Source of the DNA: Siphonodentalium dalli
Taxonomy: Eukaryota > Mollusca > Scaphopoda > Gadilida > Siphonodentaliidae
Length of the DNA: 64,000 bases
NCBI GenBank assembly: GCA_032622095.1
Contig: CP136061.1
Coordinates: forward strand, 221,251,148-221,315,147
Direction: 5' to 3'
The translations under genes were made by a program, and so were the position numbers. A model generated the notes under the pieces. That model saw only the letters and a program-made list of their open reading frames with translations, was not told the DNA's origin and ran no database searches. Below are positions 1 through 11,329 of this stretch, in pieces (position 1 is the first letter of the stretch; every line of letters starts with the position of its first letter).

Positions 1-76
1 GAGAACAACAACACACACAACAACAACAAAAAAACAACAAGAAAAGGATCCACAACGACACCGCTACCACCACCGC

Positions 77-109
<33 letters not shown>

Positions 110-120
110 TGTCATCATCC
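1..120. repeat. CAA-rich and (CAT)n microsatellites
   Basis: Simple sequence. An imperfect CAA/ACA run opens the window, and a nearly pure CAT/ATC trinucleotide run occupies about 77-118. No open frame of interest crosses it. Confidence 0.9.
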
Positions 121-149
121 AGTCAGAGCGGGTGGTACAACTCCAAGCC

Positions 150-414
150 GTCTCGTCCTCCAGCGCTGGCGATAAGGGTTCAACTACACATGTTTCCATT
201 GTGGACTTTGTAACTCGAAATCGTTATCTGGTGTAGTTGCCAGTTACTCGCCGATCGCCGGTGATTTGCCGCACATGGTCGACGAGTTTATCAGCCATTG
301 AAATAACAGTTAGCTTAGCCGTATGCGGATTTCCTCAACCATTAAAACTGGCAATGTCGTGATATGACCTTAGTTGCTGAAAGCGACATTAAACCCAAAT
401 CAATCAATCAATCA
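150..414 (+). mobile_element. SINE-like element, 3' part clearest
   Basis: The segment from about 325 to 414 has the layout of a metazoan SINE 3' domain: a TTTCCTCAACCATTAAAACT-like core, then GTTGCTGAAAGCGACATTAAA, then a CAAT tetranucleotide tail (CAATCAATCAATCA at about 400-413). Tails of this sort are common in molluscan and other marine invertebrate SINEs. A weak box-B-like GGTTCAAC lies near 178, so the 5' end could be tRNA-derived, but I cannot fix that boundary. Confidence 0.6.
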
Positions 415-500
415 TTCAGGGTTAACATCATTAATTGGACATGGTGACTCAATGTTTGTATACACCAAGTTATCCCGTACAGTTTCAGGGTTAACATTAT
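415..500 (+). repeat. Copy of the 69-bp repeat unit
   Basis: Contains GGTTAACATCATTAATTGG, then ACATGGTGACTCAATG, then AAGTTATCCCG in the order found in the tandem array at 3116-3493. It directly precedes the hairpin at 504-591. Another partial copy lies at about 2510-2590, so this unit repeatedly neighbours hairpin DNA. Confidence 0.8.
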
Positions 501-503
501 AAA

Positions 504-591
504 AATGGTGACATGGCTCGAGAGCAACATTGCGGACATTGGTTCCAAGGGGAGACTATCCGCAATGTTGCCCTCGAGCCAGGTCACCATT
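504..591. repeat. Foldback hairpin
   Basis: Arms of about 32 bp (504-537 and 558-591) pair almost completely: AATGGTGACATGGCTCGAG on the left and CTCGAGCCAGGTCACCATT on the right, with GCAACATTGCGGA/TCCGCAATGTTGC inside. A loop of about 20 nt separates them. It probably belongs to a small foldback or MITE-type element. Confidence 0.85.
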
Positions 592-599
592 GTTTTCAT

Positions 600-1480
600 T
601 ATACCATGTCAGCAGTTCTTAAAATTTCGATTTGACACCGGCATCCACGATGTACTTTGAAGAATACGGAAGTCGTCTGAATCGTGACGATTTGGGGTTT
701 CCGGTTTGAATGTCACGGTCAAAATACGTCATAAAATTTCGTTCGGGTGCTTCCGTGAACATGTTCGGGCTCTTTCGGTCGGAGCGGTATTCAATTCAAT
801 TATTTACTTTCTCATTTCCAATACAATATGGCATTTTGAGATTTACAAAATATTGCGGCGGTCCCCCACTCCAGAAATGAATGGGTATCCAGCGCTAATT
901 TATCAAAGCATACGTCAATATGGCAATCCGAAATACATAAATATACATGTAGCAAAGCTGCATGTGTGAAAACAAATATACATTTGTACAAGAATGGAAA
1001 CGGATATAATAGAACAAGGGTCGTGTTTGTGTCGATATGGGTGTCCGATATATTAAACGTGTACCTATTTATTCTGGGTGCTTTGTTTATATAAATAGAC
1101 AAAACGTGAACCTTAACACGGGATTTATGTGAGCAAACTGGTAAGTTGCCGGATATAGGTACTCGGTATATTTTGGTGTATGCATGGGGAGGGTGTGTTC
1201 TTATACGTGTATACCGTGTTATTCATGTACATAATTCATTGTTTCGAATTTCATTTTTGAAATGAGCACATGACAGAAGTAGGTACTTCATAATCTGGCT
1301 AGAGTATAACATTTGTATATACTTTAGCCTACATATATATTAAACTTGTACATTAATAGTTCAAACTTTGGAGTGAATATGATATATAATTTTATGTCAC
1401 ACAACAATGGGATATCTGAATAGCGAACGCGAAGTTTCTTTGGGTCAGTATCGGTACTGACATTTATAAATTGTGTCAAG
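600..1480. other. No recognisable gene; AT-rich intergenic DNA
   Basis: Only short open frames (longest about 96 codons) with no recognisable motif. Part of it may be decayed 3' untranslated sequence of the minus-strand LINE at 1480-2380, but no polyadenylation tail could be placed. Confidence 0.5.
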
Positions 1481-2380
1481 AACATTTTATATATATACAC
1501 ATTCCTCGCATGACTTGTACCTTGTGGTTATCAAAGAGTTGTGCCATTTTAAATATGTTAGGATGAGTCCAGTAATATTTCGCAATATACTTCGTACGTA
1601 CGTCTGTACGCTTCGCATTCCAATAGAGCGTGATATTCATCTCCGATAAGTTTTTTGCTGCACGAAGTGCATGTTCTTTCGTGTGTATATAGGGAGACCA
1701 ACCCAGTTACCATGCAGTTTCAATGGGTAATCTGTGATTTCTAGTACGAAATTTTAACATTAAAATTGCTTCTGATGTTCTTAGTTTCACCAAATAGGAT
1801 TCTTCTCTGAAATAAGGTTTGGTGTCCACATATATAGAACTTATACTTATCAGACGATGGAATGGTGGTGAACCATTCCTGGATATAGTTGTCTTGCAAC
1901 TGCTGCGTGATGGCATGACTGAACAACTTTAGTGAGCCCACATGGTGCGAATCCCATATACCGTGTAAACCAATTTCATTCAAAATAGTTGACACGTGGT
2001 TGATCCACGACGACTTGTTGTTCATAATTTTGTCGCGCGGGCCAAAATTGCCAAATCTACTGCAAAATGTCCAGTAAAGTAAGTAGTTGGTCTTATCCCG
2101 GCTGCCACTACTGAGTTTGGCCCAATAATTCAAGATCTGAAGATCCGTTGTTTGATTCTGGTCGTAACTGCATGGGTACATTCCGATCTTGGCATAAATT
2201 AGTACACTCGGTGTTGATTTTTTCAATTTGAAGATATATTTTAGGAACCAAAGTTCAAGACGCTGTATAATGGCGTTATTCCCAAAACCCCAGACCTCTG
2301 ATCCATACAACAGGATAGGGATAATAGTTTTGTCATATATGTAGCACGCATTTAAGAGACAAGTTCAGGCTACGCATCTT
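1480..2380 (-). pseudogene. Non-LTR retrotransposon reverse transcriptase C-terminal fragment, frameshifted
   Basis: Read on the minus strand, this is the region downstream of the RT catalytic core in a CR1/jockey-like LINE. The frame at 2310-1741 begins with the family signature LLYGSEVWGFGN, followed by LELWFLKYIFKLKKSTPS and an IGMYP motif. A shifted frame (about 1800-1707) continues as LRTSEAILMLKFRTRNHRLP, and a further frame after a stop gives CTSCSKKLIGDEYHALLEC, the Cys/His segment of the C-terminus, and then KYYWTHPNIFKMAQL-like sequence. At least three frame changes and several stops show it is dead. The catalytic YADD box and the endonuclease are absent, so it is a 5'-truncated insertion. 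A related plus-strand fragment lies at 61890-62395. Confidence 0.85.
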
Positions 2381-2408
2381 GGTAAACATTGCAAAAAAAT
2401 GGTGACCG

Positions 2409-2438
2409 GCAATGTTTCATTGGCGGGAAACATTGCCA
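2409..2438. repeat. Small hairpin
   Basis: GGCAATGTTTC and GAAACATTGCC pair around an 8-nt loop. It lies just beyond the LINE fragment and shares the GGTGAC and AACATTGC words with the hairpin at 504-591. The two may be parts of one element that the LINE interrupted. Confidence 0.7.
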
Positions 2439-2610
2439 ATTGTAAAATCACACCCTATGGGAAATTAACATAGGCTTTTAATATGAGGTATAATAACATT
2501 AAATAGCCATGGTGACTCAATGTTTACATCAGGTTATCCCGGATAGTTTCAGGGTTAACATCATTAATTGGACATGGTGACGCAATGTGTGTACATGTAT
2601 ACATAAGGGT

Positions 2611-2755
2611 TAACTGTCATGTGGACTGTTTTTATGGAGATGTAACCGTGAGGTAAGTGGACATAACTTGTGTAAAACCTGAAGGGTTTTACATACAAGT
2701 TATGACCACTTACCTCACGGTTACATCTCCATAAAAATAGTCCACATGACAGTTA
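2611..2755. repeat. 145-bp near-perfect palindrome
   Basis: The left arm starts TAACTGTCATGTGGACT and the right arm ends AGTCCACATGACAGTTA. Pairing continues to a centre at 2683 (GTAAAACC TGAAG GGTTTTAC). Arms are about 70 bp with only a few mismatches. A partial copy of the 69-bp repeat lies immediately upstream (2510-2600). No open frame; it would form a long hairpin if transcribed. Confidence 0.95.
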
Positions 2756-3115
2756 ATCATTATATTTATATACATTTAGCGAAAAAGCCACTTTTGTAAA
2801 TGTATTTAAATCGAAAAGTGTATCGTGACAAAAACAGCCCAAAATATACAATAGCACCCTTGGCAAAAGTTAATAGGAACAATTTCTCTTCATATTGAAA
2901 CCCGATGATGTATTAAGTCAATCCTGCGTGAGTCCAAATGCGCCCAAAACATTACGCGTTCGTCTTTCCAAACACAATGACGTATCGATGGTGTTATGAG
3001 CTTGGTGTTATGAGCCGTTGCGCTTTCACCGAGAAATAACTGCAACTAGCCACGTGGGCGCCGACCAATCAGAATGCTAGATTTAGTGATGACAACACTT
3101 AGTATGTAAATATAT

Positions 3116-3493
3116 CAAGTTATCCCGCATAGTTACAGGGTTAACACCATTAATTGGACATGGTGACTCAATGTTTGTATACACCAAGTTATCCCGTATA
3201 GTTTCAGGGTTAACATCATTAATTGGTCATGGTGACTCAATGTTTACATCAGGTTATCCCGGATAGTTTCAGGCTTAACATCATTAATTGGACATGGTGA
3301 CACAGGGTTAACATAATTAATTGGACACGGTGGCTCAATGTTTGTATACATTAAGTTATCCCGTATAATATCAGGGTTAACATCATTAATTGGACATGAT
3401 GACTCACTGTTTGTATACATCAAGTTATCCCGCATAGTTTCAGGGTTAACATCATTAATTGGACATGGTGACTCAATGTTTACATCAGGTTAT
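3116..3493. repeat. Tandem array of 69-bp (63-bp variant) repeats
   Basis: About five to six units carry the words AAGTTATCCCG, GGTTAACATCATTAATTGG, ACATGGTGACTCAATG and TTTGTATACA. Period is 69 bp, with 63-bp variants that read TTTACATCAGG in place of TTTGTATACATCAAG. Both lengths are multiples of three. One minus-strand frame therefore stays open through most of the array and encodes a repeated peptide with CPINDVNPE and IRDNLMYTN motifs. Function unknown; the array may be the core of a non-autonomous element. Confidence 0.9.
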
Positions 3494-3754
3494 TTGATCA
3501 CAGGGAAATCAGTTTAACATTAGTGGATGCCACACTCGAATGGTCGCGCGTCTTTGATGTCAACATAACGGTCCATCGAACTCGGCTCATTAATATTCAT
3601 AATTGTTACGGGTGACTGCATGTAACGCAATGGTAGGACAAGTGCCCCTTTTTGCCAAAAACACACGTAGAAAAAGGTCAAGCCACATGTACTCTTGAAC
3701 AGGGATGTGGCTCAGTGAGTCAATGAGAAGACTATATTTAGAATATTTTCATAA

Positions 3755-4250
3755 TCGAAGATGTCCGATTCCTTCCCTCTACGCTGGACCAGACTAGACC
3801 AAATTACCTGATAATTCAATTTGCACCCTCTTTGATTCGAATTTTCCGACCGGCATCTGAAATTTTCCTTCTGCGTTATAAGTGAAATCAAACTGCTCAA
3901 CATCACCTGGCTTGTCCGAATTTCCACTATCTATATGTTAGAGTGGGCAATTTGATGGGTACGGCAAATTGTTTCTAACTGATGCATGGTCCTTACAACC
4001 ACACGACCGAATACATAAAATAGAGCTGTAACTGTGAGAAATTGAAATTTCTAAAAGATTTGAGAAATTGGTAATGTGCTTTCAGATTTGAGAAATTGGT
4101 AACGTGCTTTCATATAAATCGAAGATGTCCGATTTCGAATTTCCAATTACACGATCTCTCCCCTCTATATACGCTGGACCATGCAGACCAAAAATACCTG
4201 ACAATTCCATTTGCACCCTCTTCGATTCGAATCTTCGTGAAAGCAACTAA
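3755..4250. repeat. Local direct duplication, about 110-bp units
   Basis: The segment from about 3755 to 3865 (AAGATGTCCGATT, CTACGCTGGACCA, TTTGCACCCTCTT, GATTCGAAT) recurs at about 4115-4245 with the same words in the same order. Both resemble degraded internal parts of the CAGGG-family repeat annotated at 11649-12103. Confidence 0.7.
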
Positions 4251-5700
4251 ATGCAAATTTTCGTGCAAAGCAACCAAATGAAGGGGAACAACTTCCAAAT
4301 ATAAAATAAAAATAGCTCTTTTTCAATCAGAGGTATTGAAATAAATGCCGAAAAGACAAAATCTTGGTAATCATACTATATATAGAGCCTTTTAAAGTAT
4401 AAGGACCAAGCTCATATTAAGCTATACTGGAATGGATATGTAAACTTTTCTCTTGTAGGACAATAACAATGCTGTTTTAACCGATATATATACTAAGTAT
4501 AAATTGCCATTTTGATATAACCATTCTATGGAGAATGAAATGGCACCTTGCGCCCCACCCTGTGTTCGCTTGATTGAGGACAGGAGGAGCACTTAAAATA
4601 ACCCATTTGCCCCCCCCCCCCCCCTGTACATGCTCCTGGTAACGTGAGTGAGATTTTTTTACTTATTATTTGTGAGATGTGCGAGGGCCACTTTTACTGT
4701 TTGTTGATGAGATATGTGCGGGAGATGTTATGATACATGCATGCCTCATTAGAACACTACAAACCACTGCTCAGTGAGAGACGACACCAAATTGTTCCTC
4801 AAAACATGTGTTAAACCACTCCCGGCATGCATCGCGTTATCACTAAATAACAATAGCTATAGGATGACTCGTCCAATGAGTGAAACAGAACTGGGCCGAA
4901 TCTTTAACCGTGACCTCGGTGTCCTATATTCATCACTTAATCAGACGCGCTGGCTTTTATGAAAAAGGGGCGATTTAAAAGGGCAATCTCCCTTCGAAGG
5001 GCGACATCCAATGACCTATACGTGCATTCGAACAGATCGTGTCAAAGGCATGTTTTAGCATATATGGAGAAAAGGCACACCACCTTTAAAGATAATCTAT
5101 CTCTAACTAATCTCTATTATAGGAGTGTATTAGAAGATTGATTCTTAACAAAATGCGGTCGTCTTCTAAAAAATAGCTACATTTTCTGTCCCAGTTCATT
5201 GAAAATAATTGAAAAAAAAAAATCCTATTGACAGAATCTTCTGTTGCCTGTTCTCAAACGTAATATTTTATACTCCAAAATCAAAAGTTCAGAGAAAAAT
5301 ATCTTGACCTCCATTGACCTCTATGCATCACGTGATTAGAGGCGCACGGCTTCTAACAGATGGATTAAAGGCACGCGCCCCTTCTCTGAGAAACGTCGAA
5401 CAAATGGAGACGGATGCGATTTTAAGCAGAACGACAGACACGCAAACCACTTTTGATCAGCTTGATGTGTCAATTTTCTTGGTAAAAAATGTTCATTGCG
5501 AATCCCGGGTAATGATGCATGAAAGGCTTGAATCGTTAATTGAGTGAAGTATTGAAATAATTACAACGTGATTTAGGGCGCGATCCATTTTCTGATGGCT
5601 TACTCGTGCATCGCCGGCCAAGATGGGGGAAAATCTCATTCATCGATCGAAGAGTGGAATTCCATTACCGGTACATGGGGCGGATTGAGGCCAATACTCA
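4250..5700. other. No recognisable gene
   Basis: Short open frames only. Contains a poly-C tract at about 4611-4625. A stretch of about 600 bp (4760-5560) has two to three 60-77-codon frames in tandem, but I recognise no motif and see no convincing splice structure. Confidence 0.5.
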
Positions 5701-5721
5701 AGGCCCCATGCATCGATTGAG

Positions 5722-6000
5722 GCAGGGACGTGGCTATATATATGTGTGAGCTCAGTTATGGGGCTGTATGTCCAGCTTTGAATTTACAACTGCATGCATG
5801 CACCGATTGCACCCCCTTCAACCAGACTGAAACTACGAAGTACAGGAAAATCCATTTGCACCCCCTTTGTGTTGAAATTTTCTAACTCAAGCTTTCCAAT
5901 TGTTGGACATTTCCTACCTAACACCTCCTATAATATGATTGGAAAATGTTCAACTTTTGTCTAAAAACAACAAATTTCACACTAAATACTGCTTGGAAGA
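5722..6000 (+). mobile_element. CAGGG-family repeat, plus-strand copy
   Basis: Starts CAGGGACGTGGCTA and carries the family's internal words in order: a CACCCCCTTCAACCAGAC segment, ATCCATTTGCACCCCCTT, TGAAATTTTCTAAC and CCAATTGTTGGACATTTCC. Its 3' end is replaced by the TTAA element that starts at 6001. The full-length reference copy is at 11649-12103. Confidence 0.75.
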
Positions 6001-6226
6001 TTAACTCTTTCAATACTAAATTGATTCCCCCACCCAGTTATAGTAGTATATGTTGGAATGGTTTATTTTTCAACTGGAGGGGTTTTCAGGAAAAATAAGC
6101 AGACGACAGATAATACAAGTTCAGAAGAATAGTCCTATCTGTTGGATGGAAATGTTCAGATAATAAGTTTAACAAACGACCACGGATAACTACACATCAA
6201 TGAGTATTTAGTATAGAAAGGGTTAA
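6001..6226. mobile_element. TTAA-bounded MITE, type E (copy 1)
   Basis: Left end TTAACTCTTTCAATACTAAA, right end TTTAGTATAGAAAGGGTTAA; these are inverted repeats that include the TTAA target. TTAA followed by CCCTTT is the usual start of piggyBac-type elements. At 226 bp it is non-coding. Related copies lie at 25545-26724 and 46804-47455. Superfamily assignment is inference from the termini. Confidence 0.8.
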
Positions 6227-6382
6227 ACATAATATCAGAACAAATTAGATAAGGCTTTTAATTTCCAATTAATGGTGTGTCAGGCATGAAATCTCCAACT
6301 GTAAATTTGGCCAAAGTAGAGATGGGTGAGACACCACAAACCACCTGTCAACACGCATTACGTCTTTTATTATGACACTTTT

Positions 6383-6383
6383 C

Positions 6384-6430
<47 letters not shown>

Positions 6431-6434
6431 AAAC
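6383..6434. repeat. (CAA)n microsatellite
   Basis: About 16 CAA units. They produce a polyglutamine stretch in one frame, which I regard as non-coding. Confidence 0.95.
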
Positions 6435-6699
6435 ATCATCATGCATTCTTAGTAAAACTAAACTATTTGACTATTGAATGTAAGATTTATATCCTCCTAT
6501 ATGGGAAGCCTGCTGTTTGGAACAAGCTGAACAGACAACTATTTGAATCAGATCACCTATATATCGATTCCACGTTTTAAAGAATGAAGCTGAATTTTGC
6601 TGAAATAAATTCAATCAAGAGTGGCGATCTTAAACCTTTACTATGTGTTCATTCCACACTTCCCTCCAATGCTCCACATGATGTATCCGCTCCGGTATC

Positions 6700-6865
6700 C
6701 CCTCTCGATTGAGGCTCGATGTTAAGCTGCCACTGCATGGGCCATCGGTTGAGGCCGATAGATATATGCACACGGCATAATCGTTTTGGCGATTCAGCGA
6801 CCAATTTCACGACTCAGCGGTTTGACAACCACGGTACAACGGCATTTTAACGATTCAGCGACCAA
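6700..6865 (-). repeat. Dispersed repeat H, inverted partner
   Basis: The reverse complement of this segment matches about 8998-9170: words GGTCGCTGAATCGTTAAAAT, CCGTGGTTGTCAA, CGTGAAATTGGTCGCTGAAT and CAAAACGATT occur in the same order. The pair could be two insertions of one family or an inverted duplication. Confidence 0.8.
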
Positions 6866-6869
6866 ACTG

Positions 6870-8640
6870 ATGAAGCACAAAACAAATATATATAAAGAAA
6901 TGAATATTTCTAGAAATACGGACAGTTATGTATACCATATATTATATTTCTATTAGGTACGGCGATCGTCCATTCGTTAATCTGTGAAAAGTTCAGCACT
7001 AGATGGTTAGCACAACAATACATAATCCTTGACATAAATAGACCGGTTGTTTCGGTTTTACACACAACACTGTGTGAAATTCGTCTTTATTGTTGAGAAA
7101 ATCTATATAATGTCCTATTATATTGAGTGGAAACCAAATATTAACATAGCCATAAGGCTTTGGGTGATAAATCACAACTATAATGTTCACCTCAGTTGTG
7201 TGATAGATCGCTTGATAGCCATTCATGCGATGGGTACCATCGCACTCAATTGACAACACCGAGTATGCGACCGTGACAACGACGATTATGCGACCAGAAA
7301 TTGAAATTTCATTCACTTGTGCTCATGATAAGTCGTTTTCTAATGAAAGTCATAGACATTCACATATGAGTCACACGTTGTTATTTTGTCTAACATATGC
7401 ATGGGACTGATGTGTCAGTGTCGTGGCACGTCAATCACGTGAGCTTACGAATACGAGATATGAAGACTCTTTTATTTGGAGACAGCTGATGAAAATAAAG
7501 TACGTGTCGAATCGTATATGCGACAGGTGAAAATCTAGTTATCTAAAATATAATTCCTTCGCACAGTCAAGATTTGTCTCCAGATATGACATTGCTATGA
7601 CATTTATTTCCACTCAGCTTCCCACGATGTTAATTGTTAACTCATTTTAATTATGCACACCGATCAGGCCTACCCCCCCCCCCCCCCAAAAAAAAACATC
7701 CCATGTTAATATTATACCGGCAATTTGGCGTCCGAACCAGGGGGTGTCATAAAAATCCAGACTTATTTTTTGTATTCGTTTTTACTGCATGTTTTCGGGT
7801 ATCAATCCCTTTTATTTTTATTTAAAAGAAAGTGTTGCTCATTATTTTCAGTTTCAGACACCCACACCTACCCCCTCTTTCGAAGATTTTTCATACAAAC
7901 ACCTTTATGATAGAAATAACTCAACGGTCAATACTGTTTGGAGGATATCTTTATAAGTAGGACCTATACCCGCTAATCAGAATATGCCTAAAATAGCTTA
8001 TAACTTTGATATGTTATTGTTATGTTAATGTTATGGTGAGAGGTGAAATTTTCGAATGAACATGTCAACTTTCCAAAAATTACAAAACCACTGGTTTCAC
8101 TAAAAGGGAAGATGTTCACGTAAGCTGGGTATTTGGTCATGCTCGGTTAGTGACAGGCGGACATCTCCTAGGTGACTTGGTCTCCATGGCATCACAAGTG
8201 GGGATCAGTATTTGCATAGTATTGCATCCAGGGGCTGTTCATTACAACGAAGGCACGGTGCCTAACATTATTGATGTAGCATACGTGGGCTTACACGCAG
8301 AACTAAGCTGCCCGATCAGTCTCAGATACGTCGTATACAAATGAAAACGAGGATATAGCATAATCATCGTTGTCATGGTCGAACCAGGGCGTTGTCATGG
8401 TCGAACCCGGGGCGTTGCCAAATAGTCGACATTGTTACTGCATTTCTGCGTCGAGTTAATAATCGAATATTTCGTCAACAGGGGTACGAATAGAATTGGA
8501 TAAATCTATACAGTTATTTCTGTGCTCACAATATATATGGGGAAGTTATCTCAGATGTTGTTTAATTATTTTTGAGGTATGTGTATTTTGATATGTGGTG
8601 TGTATAGATGTGTGTATATCACGTGTGATAGAGGGCAGGG
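6870..8640. other. No recognisable gene
   Basis: Contains a poly-C then poly-A tract at about 7672-7697 and a short direct duplication near 8370-8410 (GTTGTCATGGTCGAACC twice). Open frames of at most about 105 codons occur, none with a recognisable domain. The frame at 8150-8344 (64 codons) looks protein-like in composition but matches nothing I know. Confidence 0.5.
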
Positions 8641-8645
8641 TACTA

Positions 8646-8712
8646 GTAGGGATGTAAGCGCTCTGGGCCATCTGGGATAAAGCGCTATATAAAAATTATT
8701 TATTATTATTTT
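8646..8712 (+). mobile_element. SINE/LINE 3' tail
   Basis: GTAAGCGCTCTGGGCCATCT, then GGGATAAAGCGCTATATAAA, then a TTATT-rich tail. The AAAGCGCTATATAAA motif followed by ATT repeats is a well-known 3' end of tRNA-derived SINEs and their partner LINEs in aquatic invertebrates. The 5' portion is not recognisable here. Confidence 0.7.
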
Positions 8713-8997
8713 TTATCAAAGCTTATGTTGGGTGTTCATTTTCGCACGGTTAATGTCCCCATGTAGCCAAAGAAATAACTGTCTTGCGAACTGTTCGCGG
8801 TTCGATCTGATGGTCCCGATTTGACCACGTCGATTGTGGCTCATTTTATGTATAGAACTCCTGTGTATTCCGGGAGTCAACCTGGTGAACTTGCAAAGTC
8901 TACTCTATTCAATGAACACAAGAAGAAGCCCATTTGTATCGTCCCGATTCAGTAATAAGCCCATTTATCCAAGTTTGTCATAACATATCATGTATAA

Positions 8998-9195
8998 TAC
9001 GGTCGCTGAATCGTTAAAATGACGTTCCACCGTGGTTGTCAAGCCGCTGAATCGTGAAATTGGTCGCTGAATCGTCAAAACGATTGTGCTGTGTGATATA
9101 TGGTCAAGCTTAGCCATAGCACATTTATTGATCGATAGGAAAGTGCATGCATGCATGGTTCCGTTACCCCATGCAGTGTGGTAATGGTCGACATC
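8998..9195 (+). repeat. Dispersed repeat H, plus-strand copy
   Basis: Partner of the inverted copy at 6700-6865. It contains three spaced copies of the word CGCTGAATCGT. GGATTGAGG-type words continue to about 9400 and also occur at about 5670-5720, so the family may extend further than I have drawn. Confidence 0.75.
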
Positions 9196-9639
9196 TATGG
9201 TCAAGGCCTCATTAATTGATTGGGGGTATACGATGTTCCATTGTATACCAGAGCATGGTGCGGATTGAGGATACTATAGTCAAGGCCACTTTATGCCATT
9301 AGGCGTACACGGGGATGAATCGTGATTGTCAGTGTATGGGATAGGTTGAGATCGGCATCTTTATATAGACAATACATCGTTCATAGATCGAGGCGTGATG
9401 CTAAATTTACACTGGGTCATGAATTGAGGACGAAATATCTATGTATTTTCATGAGTATCTCATGCATTGATCGAGATGCAAATCAAATGCATGCATGGTA
9501 TATACCGTTACCAGTATATGATATTTGCCGGTTGCTATATAGAATGAGGTTAAATGGTTTTCATAGGCCGCAGTGCAAACATTTTAGTATATTACTGTAT
9601 ATACAATATAATGCCCAGATCCTAAATGTTCTTTAAATC

Positions 9640-9930
9640 TAGATTGACATATGGGTTAACTTTTATGCCAACATTTATGCAGGGAATTCGCCTTTAAATC
9701 ACACGTTTTCGTAACTAAGGTCAGAACCTCACCAAAAATAATGCCATTTTTCAGACCACACCACAAATTTCAAACTTCACTACAAAGGGTTAATTTCTGT
9801 GACAATGGCTATCTTACCTATATGGGAATTTATAGGGAAGATGTGTGATGTATTTTTAGGTAAAAAAACAAACAGACAAGGCTATTGACAAATTAGCATG
9901 AGGGTTCAGTGTCTATTTTATTCTCTGCTA
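9640..9930 (+). repeat. Dispersed repeat G (copy 1)
   Basis: Shares CAAACTTCACTACAAAGGGT, TAATTTCTGTG.CAATGGCT, TAGGGAAGA.GTGTG.TGT and CAGTGTCTATTTTATTCTCT with 43300-43565, in the same order and orientation. No coding signal. Confidence 0.8.
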
Positions 9931-10958
9931 TAATTGCCTCCCTCATTTGACAAAGATGACTTCACTCTGAAAGTGACTCTTAGGTGTAAATGACTATAAA
10001 ATTTGGCAAACTTTGTTCCATGCACTCGAAAATGACCGGACAATGTCTTTGAGATATATGTGTTTGGATGATGTTGTTCATGCATGGTTGATGGCGGTAG
10101 TGCATGGCGAAGACGGAAGTGGTTTATATGTATGACTGTAATTTTGGTGGTGGTTGTATATGTGCGGGATGTGGATGCATGTGGTTGTGGATGTGATTGT
10201 GGCAGTGGTGAATTACCCATGCATCAGTTATCCACGGAATTTTGCTGAAATTAATATAGGAGGCATCGCATTATTAACATCGCATTATTAACTAATAGTT
10301 GTAGAGGTTTGGCTTTCGTCTATATTATTTGTAGCACCCTAGACATTTCGTTTCTTGGTAGATATTCGGAATGCAGGTACATCAACATGTCAGCATATTT
10401 TGCAGCATTGTTGTCGGCATTAATCGTCGTGTCTATAGATCGGCGCGGTATGAGTTGATTAGCTTGGAGTTTTCATTCATGAATACTTCACGAATCGTTT
10501 GCCAAGAAGAGCAGCTAGACTGGTTTATATAAACCGATAATTAACATGCACCCTTGGTGGGAGTGCATTCCCGTGACCTACTGAACTGACAGCGAAAGAG
10601 ATTATCAAGGTATAATGGCGAGGTACCCGGGGTCGGTATAAATCATTATACTTATAAATATCAGTATAATATTTAGTGATAGGAATTTACCACGACCTGT
10701 ATGCAGCTGTGAAGAACATCGTACCTAATATAATATTATTAGGCACACACTAAAAGTGTACTCCGAGGCCTGGATTGTGGAGTCAGGTTTATTTCTTTCG
10801 TTTCTCAATGAAATTAAATTCAATAATCATGATATTTGGAATACATATGTCCGCATTGGAGTAAGGAATACACTTTATGTTACTGTTTATATTTATATTT
10901 TTGTTTAGCTATTCAGTTGTTTTCTTCTTTTTATTTAATGGTCCTTTTCTGAAACACA
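9931..10958. other. No recognisable gene
   Basis: A minus-strand 100-codon frame (9918-10220) is rich in His, Pro and Thr and has no known motif. Nothing else seen. Confidence 0.5.
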
Positions 10959-11111
10959 TTAATCCTTTACCCAACAAACCGGCCAAAACCGGCCAAATAA
11001 AGCTTCAACAGCCTAAAATATCTTCGGTCTGTCTCAATAGAACCATACAAATATGGATATCATTGGAACCGGCTCCTTGACCACATTGTGATAGTTACAG
11101 TTATGCCCTGT

Positions 11112-11180
11112 GCCAATGCATTCTCTTATATATGCGAGTCGACCATAGGTTGCCTCGCATATATAAGAGAATGCATTGGC
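11112..11180. repeat. 69-bp palindrome (A1, 5')
   Basis: GCCAATGCATTCTCTTATAT and its reverse complement flank a centre of GCGAGTCGACC ATA GGTTGCCTCGC. Unlike the other A copies it reads GGTTGCC in place of GGTCGCC. Confidence 0.95.
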
Positions 11181-11260
11181 CTAAAAACAAATCTTTTTTT
11201 AACACTTTTTACCATTTTTTCTTACATTCTTTAACAATTTTATAATTTTTAATGTGTTAA

Positions 11261-11329
11261 GCCAATGCATTCTCTTATATATGCGAGGCGACCTATGGTC
11301 GACTCGCATATATAAGAGAATGCATTGGC
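11261..11329. repeat. 69-bp palindrome (A1, 3')
   Basis: Same palindrome in the opposite central orientation (GCGAGGCGACC TAT GGTCGACTCGC), followed by ACAGGG. Confidence 0.95.

Noticed and set aside
6326-6580. 84-codon frame with a polyglutamine run
   Set aside because: The glutamines come from the CAA microsatellite; no other coding evidence.
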